DNA from: SLRI01 sp964576715
Lineage (GTDB): Bacteria; Pseudomonadota; Alphaproteobacteria; Geminicoccales; Geminicoccaceae
Direction: 5' to 3'
Assembly: GCA_964576715.1 (NCBI GenBank)
Contig: CAZNWE010000007.1
Span: 1-64,000, forward strand
Length of the DNA: 64,000 bases
Position 1 is the first letter of the stretch; each line of letters opens with the position of its first letter. The notes below the pieces were generated by a model. The model saw nothing but the letters and a program-made list of their open reading frames with translations. It searched no databases and had not been told where the DNA came from. This document shows, one piece after another, positions 48,124-58,064 of the stretch. The translations under genes and the position numbers were made by a program.

Positions 48124-49974
48124 ATGGAGAGTTACGACGTGATCGTCATCGGTGGTGGCCATGCCGGCGCCGAAGCCGCCGGCGCCAGTGCCCGGCTGGG
48201 AGCGCGGACCCTGCTGCTCACCCAAAAACTCGCCACGATCGGTGCGATGTCGTGCAATCCGGCGATCGGTGGCTTGGGTCGCGGCCACCTGGTGCGCGAG
48301 ATCGATGCGCTGGACGGGATCATGGGTCGGGCAATCGACCAGGGTGGCATCCAGTTTCGCACGCTCAACCGCCGCAAGGGCCCGGCCGTCCAGGGTCCGC
48401 GCGCCCAGGCCGACCGCAAGCGTTATGCGAGTGCGGTCCAAGGCTTGTTGGCGGCACAAGCGGGGCTGGCGATCCGCGCCGCCGAGGTGGCCGGGTTGCG
48501 CCGCGACGGGATCCGGGTAACCGGGGTGCTGACGACCGACGGTCGAGCGTTTCGCGCCGGTGCGGTGGTCCTGACGACCGGCACATTCCTGCGCGGCGAG
48601 ATTCACCTCGGCGCCGAGCGCTGGCCTGCCGGCCGGGTCGGCGACCAGGCCTCGAATGCGCTGGCCCAGGACCTGGAAGCCGCCGGGGTCCGTCTCGGCC
48701 GGCTCAAGACGGGCACGCCGCCGCGGCTCGATGGCCGGACCATCGATTGGTCAGCACTTGCGGCGCAGCCCGGCGACACCCCGCCCCGGCCGTTCTCGTT
48801 CCTCACGGAGTGTATCACCAACCCGCAAGTGCCCTGCCACATCACCCGAACCGGGGCTGCCACGCATGCGTTGATCCACGCGCATCTCCACCAGTCGCCG
48901 ATGTATTCCGGGCAGATCGCGACAAGCGGCGTCCGCTATTGTCCATCGATCGAGGACAAGGTCGTCCGGTTCGCCGACCGCGACGGTCACCAGATTTTCC
49001 TCGAGCCCGAGGGCCTCGACGATCACACCGTCTATCCCAACGGCATCTCGACCTCCCTGCCGAGGCCGGTCCAGGAAAAGCTGTTGCGGACCATCGCCGG
49101 CCTTGAGCGCGCGGTGATGCTGCAGCCGGGCTATGCGATCGAATACGATCACGTCGATCCGCGGGCGCTCGATCCGACCTTGGAGCTGCGCTCCGTCCGG
49201 GGGTTGTTTCTCGCCGGACAGATCAACGGCACCACAGGTTATGAGGAAGCGGCGGCACAGGGTATCATGGCCGGCATCAATGCGGCGTTGCGTTCTTCGG
49301 GCCGCGCCCCCGACGCCGTGCTCGATCGGTCGGAGGCCTATATCGGGGTCCTGATCGACGATCTGACGACCCAGGGGATCGTCGAGCCATATCGCATGTT
49401 CACCAGTCGTGCGGAGTACCGACTGTCTTTGCGTGCCGATAATGCCGATCGAAGGTTGACACCGATAGGGCACAGACTTGGTTTGGTTGCAGCCGGTCGA
49501 ATGACGTGTTTCGGCGACAAGCTCGACCGTCTGGCGCAGGCCGAGTTGCTGCTGCAGGCGCGTCGACTGAGCCCGACCGAGGCGCGCCAGCATGGCATCC
49601 GAGTGAACCAGGACGGTGCGCCACGCACTGCCCGCGAGCTGCTCGCCTATCCGGATGTGGATGTCCGGCGCCTCGCCGAAATCTGGCCGGAACTGGCGGC
49701 GATCGCGGCGGACGTTGCCGAGCAGGTCGAGATCGAGGTCCGTTACGCCGCCTATCTCAAGCGCCAGGCGACGGATATCGCCGCCTTCCGGCGGGAGGAA
49801 TGCCTGGTCTTGCCTTCGGGGATGGATTTCGGCGCGCTCGGCGGCTTGAGCGGGGAGCTTAAGGCGTTGCTCGAACGTGTGCGGCCGACAACGTTGGGCG
49901 CGGCGGCGCGGCTGCCCGGGATGACGCCGGCGGCGCTCACCTTGCTTTACCGCCATGTCAAGCATGCCGCATGA
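48124..49974 (+). CDS. mnmG: tRNA uridine-5-carboxymethylaminomethyl modification FAD enzyme MnmG
   Basis: A 616-residue MnmG (GidA). The FAD-binding loop VIVIGGGHAGAEAAGASARLG is at the N terminus, with IGGLGRGHLVREIDALDGIM, LKTGTPPRLDGRTIDW and the GINGTTGYEEAAAQG-type segment (QINGTTGYEEAAAQGIMAGI), then the C-terminal helical domain. It acts with MnmE to place the cmnm5 group on tRNA U34. Its stop overlaps the rsmG start (ATGA). The order mnmG-rsmG-parA-parB is conserved in many bacteria. Confidence 0.97.
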   Translation: MESYDVIVIGGGHAGAEAAGASARLGARTLLLTQKLATIGAMSCNPAIGGLGRGHLVREIDALDGIMGRAIDQGGIQFRTLNRRKGPAVQGPRAQADRKRYASAVQGLLAAQAGLAIRAAEVAGLRRDGIRVTGVLTTDGRAFRAGAVVLTTGTFLRGEIHLGAERWPAGRVGDQASNALAQDLEAAGVRLGRLKTGTPPRLDGRTIDWSALAAQPGDTPPRPFSFLTECITNPQVPCHITRTGAATHALIHAHLHQSPMYSGQIATSGVRYCPSIEDKVVRFADRDGHQIFLEPEGLDDHTVYPNGISTSLPRPVQEKLLRTIAGLERAVMLQPGYAIEYDHVDPRALDPTLELRSVRGLFLAGQINGTTGYEEAAAQGIMAGINAALRSSGRAPDAVLDRSEAYIGVLIDDLTTQGIVEPYRMFTSRAEYRLSLRADNADRRLTPIGHRLGLVAAGRMTCFGDKLDRLAQAELLLQARRLSPTEARQHGIRVNQDGAPRTARELLAYPDVDVRRLAEIWPELAAIAADVAEQVEIEVRYAAYLKRQATDIAAFRREECLVLPSGMDFGALGGLSGELKALLERVRPTTLGAAARLPGMTPAALTLLYRHVKHAA

Positions 49975-50598
49975 GCAAGACCGCCACCTCGGCAGCGCTC
50001 GACGCTGCCGGCTTCGCCGCATCGGTGCCTGTTTCACGTGAAACGCTCGATCGGTTGACCACCTATTTGGGTTTGCTCGAACGATGGCAAGAGACGATCA
50101 ATCTTGTCGGGCGGTCCACCCTCGCCGATCCCTGGCGCCGCCATGTCCTGGATAGCGCCCAACTCGCGCGGTTCATGCCGCGAGGCCGAGGCCGGATCGC
50201 CGATCTGGGCAGCGGTGCCGGCTTGCCAGGTCTGGTGCTCGCGAGCATGGGTGCGTCGATGGTGCATCTGGTCGAAGCGGATCGACGAAAAGCCCAGTTC
50301 CTCCGCGAGGCCGTCCGGCAGCTCGCGCTCAGCGACGTTGTCGTCCATGCAGATCGGATTGAGAACCTGGCGCTCAAGGTCGATGTGGTGACCGCGCGTG
50401 CCCTCGCACCGCTACCCTCATTGCTCCAGTTGGCCGTACCATTGCTCGAGCCCGACGGCCGGCTGGTGCTGCTCAAGGGGCGAAACGCCGAGACCGAAGT
50501 CACGGCAGCCGCGCTGCGTTGGGACATGCAGGTTACCCTCGAGCCGAGCCTCGCCGATCCGGCCGGCCGCGTCGTCATTCTGGACGAGGTGCGACGAC

Positions 50599-50609
<11 letters not shown>
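49971..50609 (+). CDS. rsmG: 16S rRNA (guanine527-N7)-methyltransferase
   Basis: A 212-residue RsmG. The SAM site is IADLGSGAGLPGLVLASMG, followed by LVEADRRKAQFLREAVRQL, and VTARALAPLPSLLQLAVPL binds the RNA side. It methylates G527 in the 530 loop of 16S rRNA; its loss gives low-level streptomycin resistance in several bacteria. The start overlaps mnmG by four bases and the end overlaps parA by 11 bases if parA starts at GTG 50599. A parS site lies inside it. Confidence 0.95.
50030..50045. promoter_or_regulatory. parS: parS site 2, inside rsmG
   Basis: TGTTTCACGTGAAACG, 15 of 16 to the ParB-binding consensus. It is embedded in the rsmG coding sequence, encoding part of the N-terminal segment VSRETLDRL. 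Many bacteria keep a parS site in this gene or just before parA, so the protein sequence tolerates it. Confidence 0.92.
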
Positions 50610-51444
<835 letters not shown>

Positions 51445-51475
51445 ACCCCAACCGGACGAAAAGGATCGACAACCG

Positions 51476-52354
51476 ATGACACAGGAGTCGGCCAAGAAGC
51501 GAGGTCTCGGCATGGGGCTCTCGGCACTCCTCGGCAACGACGTGCCGGACCCGATCGACCGGCCCCCGGCGCAGACCGTGCCGATCGAGTTCCTGTCGTC
51601 CTCGCCGCTGCAGCCCCGCCGACGCTTCGCCGAGAGCGAGCTGCAGGCGCTCGCCGACAGCCTCAAGACCTACGGCGTCTTGCAGCCGCTCCTGGTCAGG
51701 CCGAAGCCCGGCACCGCCGCGGGCTATGCGCCGCCGGGCTACGAGATCATCGCCGGCGAGCGGCGCTGGCGGGCCGCCCAGCTCGCCGGTCTCGACGAGC
51801 TGCCCGTCGTCGTCCGCGAACTCGGTGACCGCGAGGTGCTGGAGATCGCGCTGGTCGAGAATTTGCAGCGGGAAGATCTGTCGCCGATCGAGGAGGCTGA
51901 AGGCTACCGCCGCCTGATCGACGAATTCGACCGCACCCAGGAAGAGCTCGCGCGGGAGATCGGCAAGAGTCGCTCGCACATCGCCAATACGTTGCGGCTG
52001 CTGAAGCTGCCTGAGACGGTTCGCCGCTTCCTCGAGGAGGGCAGGCTCACCGCCGGGCATGCCCGTACCTTGCTGACGGCGGACGACCCCGAAGCGATGG
52101 CCCGCTCGATCATCGAGCGCGGGATGAGCGTGCGCGATACCGAGGCCATGGTGCAGACCGGCAAGCTCGTGCAAAGGAGTGCGAAGAGCCGCGTCGATCG
52201 CGATCCTGACGTCGTGGCCTTCGAGGACCGCCTGCGCGGCGCTATTGGTCTCGCCTGCCAGATCAAGCCCAAGGCCAAGGGAGGCACGCTGACCATCCGC
52301 TATACCTCGCTCGACCAACTCGATCGGATCGCCCGCCAGCTCTTGAGCGATTAG
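51476..52354 (+). CDS. parB: Chromosome partitioning protein ParB
   Basis: A 292-residue ParB/Spo0J. MTQESAKKRGLGMGLSALLG is the N-terminal ParA-stimulating segment. The CTPase/nuclease-like fold includes LQPRRRFAESELQALADSL and IIAGERRWRAAQLAGL; the helix-turn-helix EELAREIGKSRSHIANTLRL binds parS; and a C-terminal dimerisation domain follows. The ATG at 51476 is preferred over 51437, which overlaps parA. A holA or lipoprotein gene often follows parB in relatives; here a structured non-coding segment does. Confidence 0.96.
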   Translation: MTQESAKKRGLGMGLSALLGNDVPDPIDRPPAQTVPIEFLSSSPLQPRRRFAESELQALADSLKTYGVLQPLLVRPKPGTAAGYAPPGYEIIAGERRWRAAQLAGLDELPVVVRELGDREVLEIALVENLQREDLSPIEEAEGYRRLIDEFDRTQEELAREIGKSRSHIANTLRLLKLPETVRRFLEEGRLTAGHARTLLTADDPEAMARSIIERGMSVRDTEAMVQTGKLVQRSAKSRVDRDPDVVAFEDRLRGAIGLACQIKPKAKGGTLTIRYTSLDQLDRIARQLLSD

Positions 52355-52360
52355 ATCGAG

Positions 52361-52369
52361 TTATCCACT
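52361..52369 (+). promoter_or_regulatory. DnaA-like box after parB
   Basis: TTATCCACT, 8 of 9 bases of the classical DnaA box TTATCCACA, seven bases past the parB stop. It may be chance, or it may titrate DnaA near the segregation locus. Confidence 0.35.
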
Positions 52370-52429
52370 ACAATTTGTGGCATCGGCGTTGACCTAGCGT
52401 ACATCTTGTGGTGATGTCGCAGTGGAGTG

Positions 52430-52603
52430 AAACAAGGAAAGAGTTCATTCCGACCGGTGCTCCCAGGGTCCCACCGTCTCTGCCCAGGCGGCTGCGAGTT
52501 CCGGTCGTGGGTACGTCCCGCTGCTCCAAGCAAACGGTCGAGCCAATCGACCAACTGTCCTCTCTCCCCAAACTGACGCCGTCCCCTCGGGGGCGGCGTT
52601 TTG
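52430..52603 (+). ncRNA. Candidate structured small RNA
   Basis: This 170-base stretch has no coding frame but shows dyads: CGACCGG (52451-52457) pairs with CCGGTCG (52501-52507), enclosing a smaller GC-rich hairpin, and GGTCGA (52536-52541) pairs with TCGACC (52547-52552). It ends at a strong intrinsic terminator. A TTGACC at about 52390 could be part of a promoter. It could also be the long 3' leader of parB. I do not recognise a known RNA family. Confidence 0.35.
52576..52603 (+). terminator. Intrinsic terminator downstream of parB
   Basis: A stem of nine pairs, CGCCGTCCC-CTCG-GGGGCGGCG (52577-52598), followed directly by TTTTG. It is the clearest Rho-independent terminator in the window and separates the segregation genes from the aldolase cassette. 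Confidence 0.8.
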
Positions 52604-52706
52604 TTGGCTGGCATATGCCATCGCGGCTGCTGGCGCGCGCCGCTGGACAGACCTCCTTCGAAACCGTTACCTTCACCATCACAGCGGGTCAGGGGGAAGC
52701 AGAACG

Positions 52707-53495
52707 ATGCGTGAAAACCGGTTGAGGCGGCTTTGGGCCGGCGGCGAGCGGACCGTCAATGGTTGGCTCGCCATTCCCAACGGTTTCAGTGCCGAACTCA
52801 TGGCGCACCAGGGCTTCGACAGCCTGACCGTGGACATGCAGCACGGTGTCGTCGACTACCAGGCTGCGGTGTCGATGCTGCAGGCGATCTCGACCACCGA
52901 CACCGTGCCGCTGGTCCGGGTGCCGTGGAACGAGCCGGGCATCATCCAGAAAATGCTCGATGCCGGCGCCTACGGGGTCATTTGCCCGATGATCAACAGC
53001 CGTGCCGAGGCCGCGGCGTTCGTTTCCGTCTGTCGCTATCCACCCAAGGGCAGCCGCAGCTTCGGGCCGATCCGGGCGACGCTCTACGGCGGCGCCGACT
53101 ATCCGTCCCGTGCCAATGACGAGGTGCTGACGCTCGCCATGATCGAGACCAAAGCGGCCATGGCGGCCCTCGATTCGATCCTCGAGGTCGACGGCCTCGA
53201 CGGCATCTATGTCGGGCCGGCCGACCTTTCGAACTCGATGGGCTGCACACCCAAGTTCGATCAGGAGGAGCCGCCGGTCGTCGAGGCGATTCAGTCGATC
53301 ATCGCTACCGTCAAGCGCCACGGCAAGGTGGCCGGCATCCATTGCGGCTCGCCGGCCTACATCAGGCGGATGTGGGATATCGGCTTCGATTACGCGACGT
53401 TGCTGTCGGATGCCCGGCTGATGGTGATGAAGGCCGGAGAGCTGTTGCCGGAGCTCAAGGGGCGCGCGGGCGGCACCAAGAGCAGCGCCTACTGA
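52707..53495 (+). CDS. HpcH/HpaI-family aldolase
   Basis: A 262-residue class II aldolase. NGWLAIPNGFSAELMAHQGF and DSLTVDMQHGVVDYQAA carry the catalytic His, VRVPWNEPGIIQKMLDAGAYGVICPMI follows, and MIETKAAMAALDSIL plus GIYVGPADLSNSMG give the metal ligands. The family cleaves 2-keto-3-deoxy acids such as 2,4-dihydroxyhept-2-ene-dioate or ketodeoxyrhamnonate to pyruvate and an aldehyde. It is followed after 4 bp by a hydroxyacid dehydrogenase and then an oxidoreductase, suggesting a sugar-acid breakdown operon. Confidence 0.9.
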   Translation: MRENRLRRLWAGGERTVNGWLAIPNGFSAELMAHQGFDSLTVDMQHGVVDYQAAVSMLQAISTTDTVPLVRVPWNEPGIIQKMLDAGAYGVICPMINSRAEAAAFVSVCRYPPKGSRSFGPIRATLYGGADYPSRANDEVLTLAMIETKAAMAALDSILEVDGLDGIYVGPADLSNSMGCTPKFDQEEPPVVEAIQSIIATVKRHGKVAGIHCGSPAYIRRMWDIGFDYATLLSDARLMVMKAGELLPELKGRAGGTKSSAY

Positions 53496-53499
53496 GCCC

Positions 53500-54477
53500 A
53501 TGGCCGAGGTGCTGGTCGTCGGCCGGATCAAGCCCGAAGGCCTGGCGGTCCTCGAGGCACGGCCGGGGGTGATCGTCCGGATCGCCGACGAGGACGAGCC
53601 GGCGGCCGTCCACGCCGCGGTGCGCACCGCCGACGCCATCCTGGTGCGCACCGCGCGCATCGGTGCCGAGCTGATCGAGGCCGCACCCTGCTTGCGGGTC
53701 GTCTCGCGGCACGGCGTCGGCTACGACAATGTCGATGTCGCGGCGCTCGACGCGCGGCGAATTCCGCTGGCCGTCGCCGCCAACGCCAATCGGGTCGCGG
53801 TTGCCGAACACGCCATGGCAATGCTGCTCACCCTGGCCAAGGCCGCGATACCACACGATGCGGCCGTGCGCCGTGGCGACTGGGCGATCCGCAACCGGGT
53901 GCTGGCCTTCGAGCTGTTCGGCAAGCAGCTGCTCCTCGTCGGCTTCGGGCGAATCGGCCGCGAAGTGGCGGCGCGGGCGCAAGCCTTCGGGATGACCGTC
54001 ACGGTTCACGACCCGTTCGTCGACGTGGCCGCACTCGCGGCCGTCGGCTGTGGCGTCGCGCCGGACCTCGACGCGGCGCTGGGCGAGGTCGACGCGGTGA
54101 GCCTGCACCTGCCCTTGACCGAGGCGACGCGGCAGGTGATCGATGCGCGGCGGCTGGCGCTGATGCGGCCCCGGGCGATCCTCCTGAACACCGCGCGCGG
54201 CGGCCTGATCGACGAGCCCGCCCTGGCGAAGGCGCTCGCCGACGGCAAGCTCCTGGGGGCGGGGATCGATGTGTTCGCCGATGAGCCGCCACGACCCGAC
54301 AATCCGCTGCTCGCCGCACCCAACGCCTTGCTGAGCCCGCACAATGCCGGGGTCACCGAGGAATCGATGGTGCGCATGGCGAGCGAGGCGGCGACCAATA
54401 TTCTCGATGTGCTGGATGGCCGGCTCGACCCTGCCGTCATCGTCAATCTGGCGGCCGTCGCGGACCCTCGCAGATGA
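53500..54477 (+). CDS. D-2-hydroxyacid dehydrogenase (phosphoglycerate-dehydrogenase-like)
   Basis: A 325-residue NAD-dependent enzyme. VSRHGVGYDNVDVAALDARRIPLAVAAN is the substrate-domain signature. The cofactor loop is LVGFGRIGREVAARAQAFGM, and LLNTARGGLIDEPALAKAL, GIDVFADEPP and LSPHNAGVTEES supply the Arg, Glu and His of the active site. It lacks the ACT domain of biosynthetic SerA. Lying between an aldolase and a Gfo/Idh oxidoreductase, with a 4-bp overlap to the latter, it probably acts on a sugar-derived hydroxy acid. Confidence 0.88.
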   Translation: MAEVLVVGRIKPEGLAVLEARPGVIVRIADEDEPAAVHAAVRTADAILVRTARIGAELIEAAPCLRVVSRHGVGYDNVDVAALDARRIPLAVAANANRVAVAEHAMAMLLTLAKAAIPHDAAVRRGDWAIRNRVLAFELFGKQLLLVGFGRIGREVAARAQAFGMTVTVHDPFVDVAALAAVGCGVAPDLDAALGEVDAVSLHLPLTEATRQVIDARRLALMRPRAILLNTARGGLIDEPALAKALADGKLLGAGIDVFADEPPRPDNPLLAAPNALLSPHNAGVTEESMVRMASEAATNILDVLDGRLDPAVIVNLAAVADPRR

Positions 54478-55616
54478 GCGGCGCCGGCCCGATCCACGTG
54501 GGCCTCATCGGCAGTGGCTTCATGGGCCGCAGCCACGCCATCGCCATCCGAACGGCAGCCGCTGTCTTCGGCCTGGCGCGGCCGCCGGTCCTGGAGCTGT
54601 TGGCGGATGTCGATCCTGTGACCGCGTCGCGCGCCGGCAGCGCCCTCGGCATTGCCCGGACCACGGGCGACTGGCAGGCCCTGGTGACCGATCCGGCGGT
54701 CGAGCTCGTCGACATCACCGCGCCGAACACACTGCACGAGCCGATGGCCATGGCGGCGATCGCCGCCGGCAAGCCGGTCTATTGCGAGAAGCCGCTGGCC
54801 CCGGATGCGGCGACGGCGTTTCGCCTGGCCGACGCGGCAGCGGCGGCAGGTGTCGCGACCTTCACGGGGTTCAACTACCTCAAGAACCCGCTCGTCAGAA
54901 CCGCCCGCGAGATCGTCGAGAGCGGTGAAATCGGCGACATCTGGGCATTTCGCGGCATCCACGCCGAGGACTACATGAGCGATCCGGCGGCGGCCTGGAC
55001 CTGGCGGCTCGACCCGCGCGGCGGTGCCGGCGCGGTCGCCGACCTCGGCAGCCACATCGTTGCCATGGCCCGCTTCGTCGTGGGCGACATCGAAGCGCTC
55101 GCGGCCGATCTCACCACCCGGATCGGCGAGCGGGTCGCCGCCGACGGGAGGCGGCTCCCGGTCGAGGTCGACGACGAAGCGCGGGCCTTGCTCCGCTTCG
55201 CCAACGGCGTTACCGGGACGCTCGAAGCCTCGTGGATCGCCACCGGACGCAAGATGTACCTGGCGATGGAGCTGACCGGGGCCAAGGGCTCGATCTGCCT
55301 CAATATGGAGCGGATGAACGAACTCGAGCTGTTCATTCGCGGCGGCAGGCCCGGTCGCGACGGCTATGTGCGGATTCCGGCCGGGCCCAGCCACCCCGAC
55401 TACGCGCCCTTCTGCCCGGCGCCGGGCCATCAGCTCGGTTTCAACGAGATCAAGGCGATCGAGGTCAAGGCCATCGCCGAGGCGCTGGCCGGCGGCCCGG
55501 CCTTCCAGCCGGACTTCCGCGAGGCCGCCATGATCCAGGCGACGGTCGATGCCATGCTGCGTTCCGGCCGCGAGCGCCGCTGGGTCGAGGTGGCGGAGCT
55601 GGTGCCGCGGTCCTGA
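54474..55616 (+). CDS. Gfo/Idh/MocA-family oxidoreductase
   Basis: A 380-residue NAD(P)-dependent dehydrogenase. The Rossmann loop is HVGLIGSGFMGRSHAIAI, and the EKPLAPDAATAF block carries the conserved Lys-Pro. GFNYLKNPLVRTAREIVESGEIGDIWAFRG and DLGSHIVAMARF lead into the C-terminal sheet domain. Family members oxidise or epimerise sugars, inositols and their acids. The start overlaps the preceding stop (ATGA), so the three genes form one operon. Confidence 0.9.
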   Translation: MSGAGPIHVGLIGSGFMGRSHAIAIRTAAAVFGLARPPVLELLADVDPVTASRAGSALGIARTTGDWQALVTDPAVELVDITAPNTLHEPMAMAAIAAGKPVYCEKPLAPDAATAFRLADAAAAAGVATFTGFNYLKNPLVRTAREIVESGEIGDIWAFRGIHAEDYMSDPAAAWTWRLDPRGGAGAVADLGSHIVAMARFVVGDIEALAADLTTRIGERVAADGRRLPVEVDDEARALLRFANGVTGTLEASWIATGRKMYLAMELTGAKGSICLNMERMNELELFIRGGRPGRDGYVRIPAGPSHPDYAPFCPAPGHQLGFNEIKAIEVKAIAEALAGGPAFQPDFREAAMIQATVDAMLRSGRERRWVEVAELVPRS

Positions 55617-55622
55617 GGCCGG

Positions 55623-57041
55623 TCAGGCGGTGGCGAAGCCGGTTCGGCTCTGCTTGCCCCAGTGCGCGGCACCGCGCCAATAATGCCAGTGGCCCTGGAT
55701 CCGCCAGAGATTGGCGAGCTGCCGGTAGCCGAAATTCTCGATGATGGCGGCGATCGTCAGGCGCACCAGATCGACCGCCTTCGGCACCCGGCGGCGCTCG
55801 AACTCCTCGAGCACCAGCGATGCCACCGAGATGAACACGCCGAAGGCAAAGGTGAGCGCCAGATAGGCCAGGAAGAACTCGGTGTTGATCGTCCCGGCGA
55901 GCCAGAAGAAAGGGAGCAGCAGATAGCCGATCACCTCGATGATGGGGGTCACGACATCGAGCAGCAGGATGTGTCCGAGGCCGAGCCGGCCGACCCTGCC
56001 GTAGCGCGGCCGGACCAGCATGTCCTGGTGGGTGAAGAAGCTCTCCAAGGCACCGCGCTGCCAGCGCTGCCGCTGCCGGGCGAGCACGGCCAGGCTCTCC
56101 GGCACCTGCGTCCAGCAGACCGGCTCGGGTACGAATTCGATGCGGTAGTCGTCGTTGCGGTCGCGCAGATGACGATGCAGGCGGATCACCAGCTCGAGAT
56201 CCTCGCCCACCGTCTTCGTGCTGTACCCACCGAGCTCGACCACGAGATCGCGGCGAAACAGGCCGAACGCGCCCGAGACGATCATCAGGCAGCCGATCCG
56301 TCCCCAGGCTAGGCGCGCCATCATGAAGGCGCGCAGATATTCGACCGTCTGCAGCATCGGCAGGAGCTTCCTCGGCAGCGACACGGTGCGGATCCGCCCG
56401 GCGCGCACCCCGCAGCCATTGGCGACCCGGACCGTGCCACCGACGGCGACGACGCGCTCTGGGGCCTCCAGGAACGGCTGGACGACCCGCAGCAGGCCGT
56501 CGGCCTCGAGCAGGCTGTCGGCGTCGACCGCACAGAACAGCTCGGTGGTCACCTGCCCGAGCCCGGCGTTCAAGGCGTCGGCCTTGCCGCTATTGGCCTT
56601 GTCGAGCACGACCAGGTTGGCATGCCGGGGCGACCGGTAGCGGCCGCGCAGGGGGCGATGGGCGAGCGGCGAGACGCGGTCGATCGGTTCCGGGGCGAGC
56701 GCGAAGGCGTCGATCAGCACCTCGAGTGTGGTGTCGGTCGAGCCATCGTTGATCACGACGACCCGAAAGTCCGGGTATTCGAGGGCGAGCAGCGAGCGCA
56801 GGCTGTCGACGATCGTCGCCGCCTCGTTGTAGGCGGGCACGAGGATGCTGACCGGCGGTGCCGCGTCGACCGCCCCGTTCCACAGGGCACGGCTCTGATG
56901 CACCCGCGGTCGCGCCGCCATCACCGCGATCGCGGTGCCGAGCAGCACCAGATAAAGGAGGTTCTGCGCCATGCTGACCGCGATCACGAGGATCGCCACG
57001 GTCTGCGCCACGAGGTCGAGCAAGGAAGGCTCGGGGATCAT
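55623..57041 (-). CDS. Processive family-2 glycosyltransferase (cellulose/PNAG synthase-like)
   Basis: A 472-residue inner-membrane enzyme. A first helix pair (about 10-45) precedes the GT-A domain: VSILVPAYNEAATIVDSLRS, VVINDGSTDTT, KANSGKADALNAGL, AVDADS (D173 and D175), and the acceptor motif QRQRW (323-327) of processive synthases. Three or more C-terminal helices follow (LLDVVTPIIEVIGYLLLPFFW and others). This set resembles PgaC or BcsA without a PilZ domain. It is the last gene of the regulator/barrel/HEAT operon; its ATG overlaps the HEAT gene stop. It should polymerise and translocate a polysaccharide of unknown sugar. Confidence 0.9.
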   Translation of the reverse strand: MIPEPSLLDLVAQTVAILVIAVSMAQNLLYLVLLGTAIAVMAARPRVHQSRALWNGAVDAAPPVSILVPAYNEAATIVDSLRSLLALEYPDFRVVVINDGSTDTTLEVLIDAFALAPEPIDRVSPLAHRPLRGRYRSPRHANLVVLDKANSGKADALNAGLGQVTTELFCAVDADSLLEADGLLRVVQPFLEAPERVVAVGGTVRVANGCGVRAGRIRTVSLPRKLLPMLQTVEYLRAFMMARLAWGRIGCLMIVSGAFGLFRRDLVVELGGYSTKTVGEDLELVIRLHRHLRDRNDDYRIEFVPEPVCWTQVPESLAVLARQRQRWQRGALESFFTHQDMLVRPRYGRVGRLGLGHILLLDVVTPIIEVIGYLLLPFFWLAGTINTEFFLAYLALTFAFGVFISVASLVLEEFERRRVPKAVDLVRLTIAAIIENFGYRQLANLWRIQGHWHYWRGAAHWGKQSRTGFATA

Positions 57042-58063
57042 CCTGGGACGGCTCCTTCGGTCGTCGCTTGGCCGAGACGGGCGAGAGTGGTGGCTGCCGC
57101 GGTCCGGATATCGGCGATCGGATCGGCGGCGAGGCTTTCGATGAGCTCGAGGTCGGCCGGTCGGGCACGGCCCTTCAGCACGGCGAGCGCGGCGCGACGG
57201 GTCGCCGGGTCGGCAGCCCGAGCGAGCCGTCGGGCGACCCGCAGCATCGCCGGATGCCGCAGCCTTTGCAGGGCCGCGAGGATGGCACGATCGACCGCCT
57301 CGCCCGCCTCGCCGAGGCAGGCCTCGATCGGGCCTGCTGCGGCGACATGCCCGGCATCGGCCAGCGCCTCGATCAGCCGGCAGAGGAGCGGCGGCCGGGC
57401 GGCGGCCGCGTCGAGGTGGGCGATCAGGCTCTCCGGGGCGACTTCGGCGATGCGATGCCAAAACCGCGTCGCCGGTCGCAAGCCTGCGGCGGGGTCGCCC
57501 ATCATCCGCGAGACCAGGTCGCCGGCCAGCGTCGGGTGGTGCGCTAGCGCCTCGGCCGCGGAAAGCCGCAGCCGGTCGTCGCCACTGGCGAGACAGTCTT
57601 GCAGGGCGCCCACGGTGCGCTCGGTGGCGAGCAGAGCGAGGCAGCGCAGGGCCTCCTGGCGATAGCGGGTGCCGCGCGAGCCGAGCCGCTTGAGCCAGTA
57701 GCGTTCCACCCCGGTGGCGGCCGCGAAGGCGGCGAGCTGCAGCCGGGCCTCGCCGCGCACGATCTGCGCCAGCTCGTCGACCAGCCGGGCCGTTGCCGCC
57801 AGCGGCAGGCCGCGCGCCAGAGACTGTCGTGGTGCTGCCGCCCCATCTGTCGCCGATGACTCACCGGCCACCGGAGCATTGAGGCTGGCGAGCAGCCGTC
57901 GGCGCAACGCGTCACGCGCCGGCCGATGCCGCTTCTCGCGCCACTCCTCGAGCAGGCGGTGCAACACGAGCCCGGTTATCAGCACGAGGCCGACGGCGAC
58001 CAGTGCCAGCGTCGTTTGCCAGATGAGTCGCATGAAGAGGTCGACGGAGCCGATGACCGGCAT
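57038..58063 (-). CDS. Membrane-anchored HEAT-repeat protein
   Basis: A 341-residue protein. One membrane helix (TTLALVAVGLVLITGLVLHRL, about 16-37) is followed by a basic stretch (EEWREKRHRPARDALRRRL), placing the rest in the cytoplasm. Residues about 120-335 are helical repeats of HEAT type, for example YRQEALRCLALLATERTVGALQ and DRLRLSAAEALAHHPTLAGD, and RPADLELIESLAADPIADIR near the end. Such repeats bind proteins. In this operon it is well placed to join the glycosyltransferase to the response regulator. It is one base from the barrel gene stop and overlaps the glycosyltransferase start. Confidence 0.75.
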   Translation of the reverse strand: MPVIGSVDLFMRLIWQTTLALVAVGLVLITGLVLHRLLEEWREKRHRPARDALRRRLLASLNAPVAGESSATDGAAAPRQSLARGLPLAATARLVDELAQIVRGEARLQLAAFAAATGVERYWLKRLGSRGTRYRQEALRCLALLATERTVGALQDCLASGDDRLRLSAAEALAHHPTLAGDLVSRMMGDPAAGLRPATRFWHRIAEVAPESLIAHLDAAAARPPLLCRLIEALADAGHVAAAGPIEACLGEAGEAVDRAILAALQRLRHPAMLRVARRLARAADPATRRAALAVLKGRARPADLELIESLAADPIADIRTAAATTLARLGQATTEGAVPG

Positions 58064-58064
58064 C

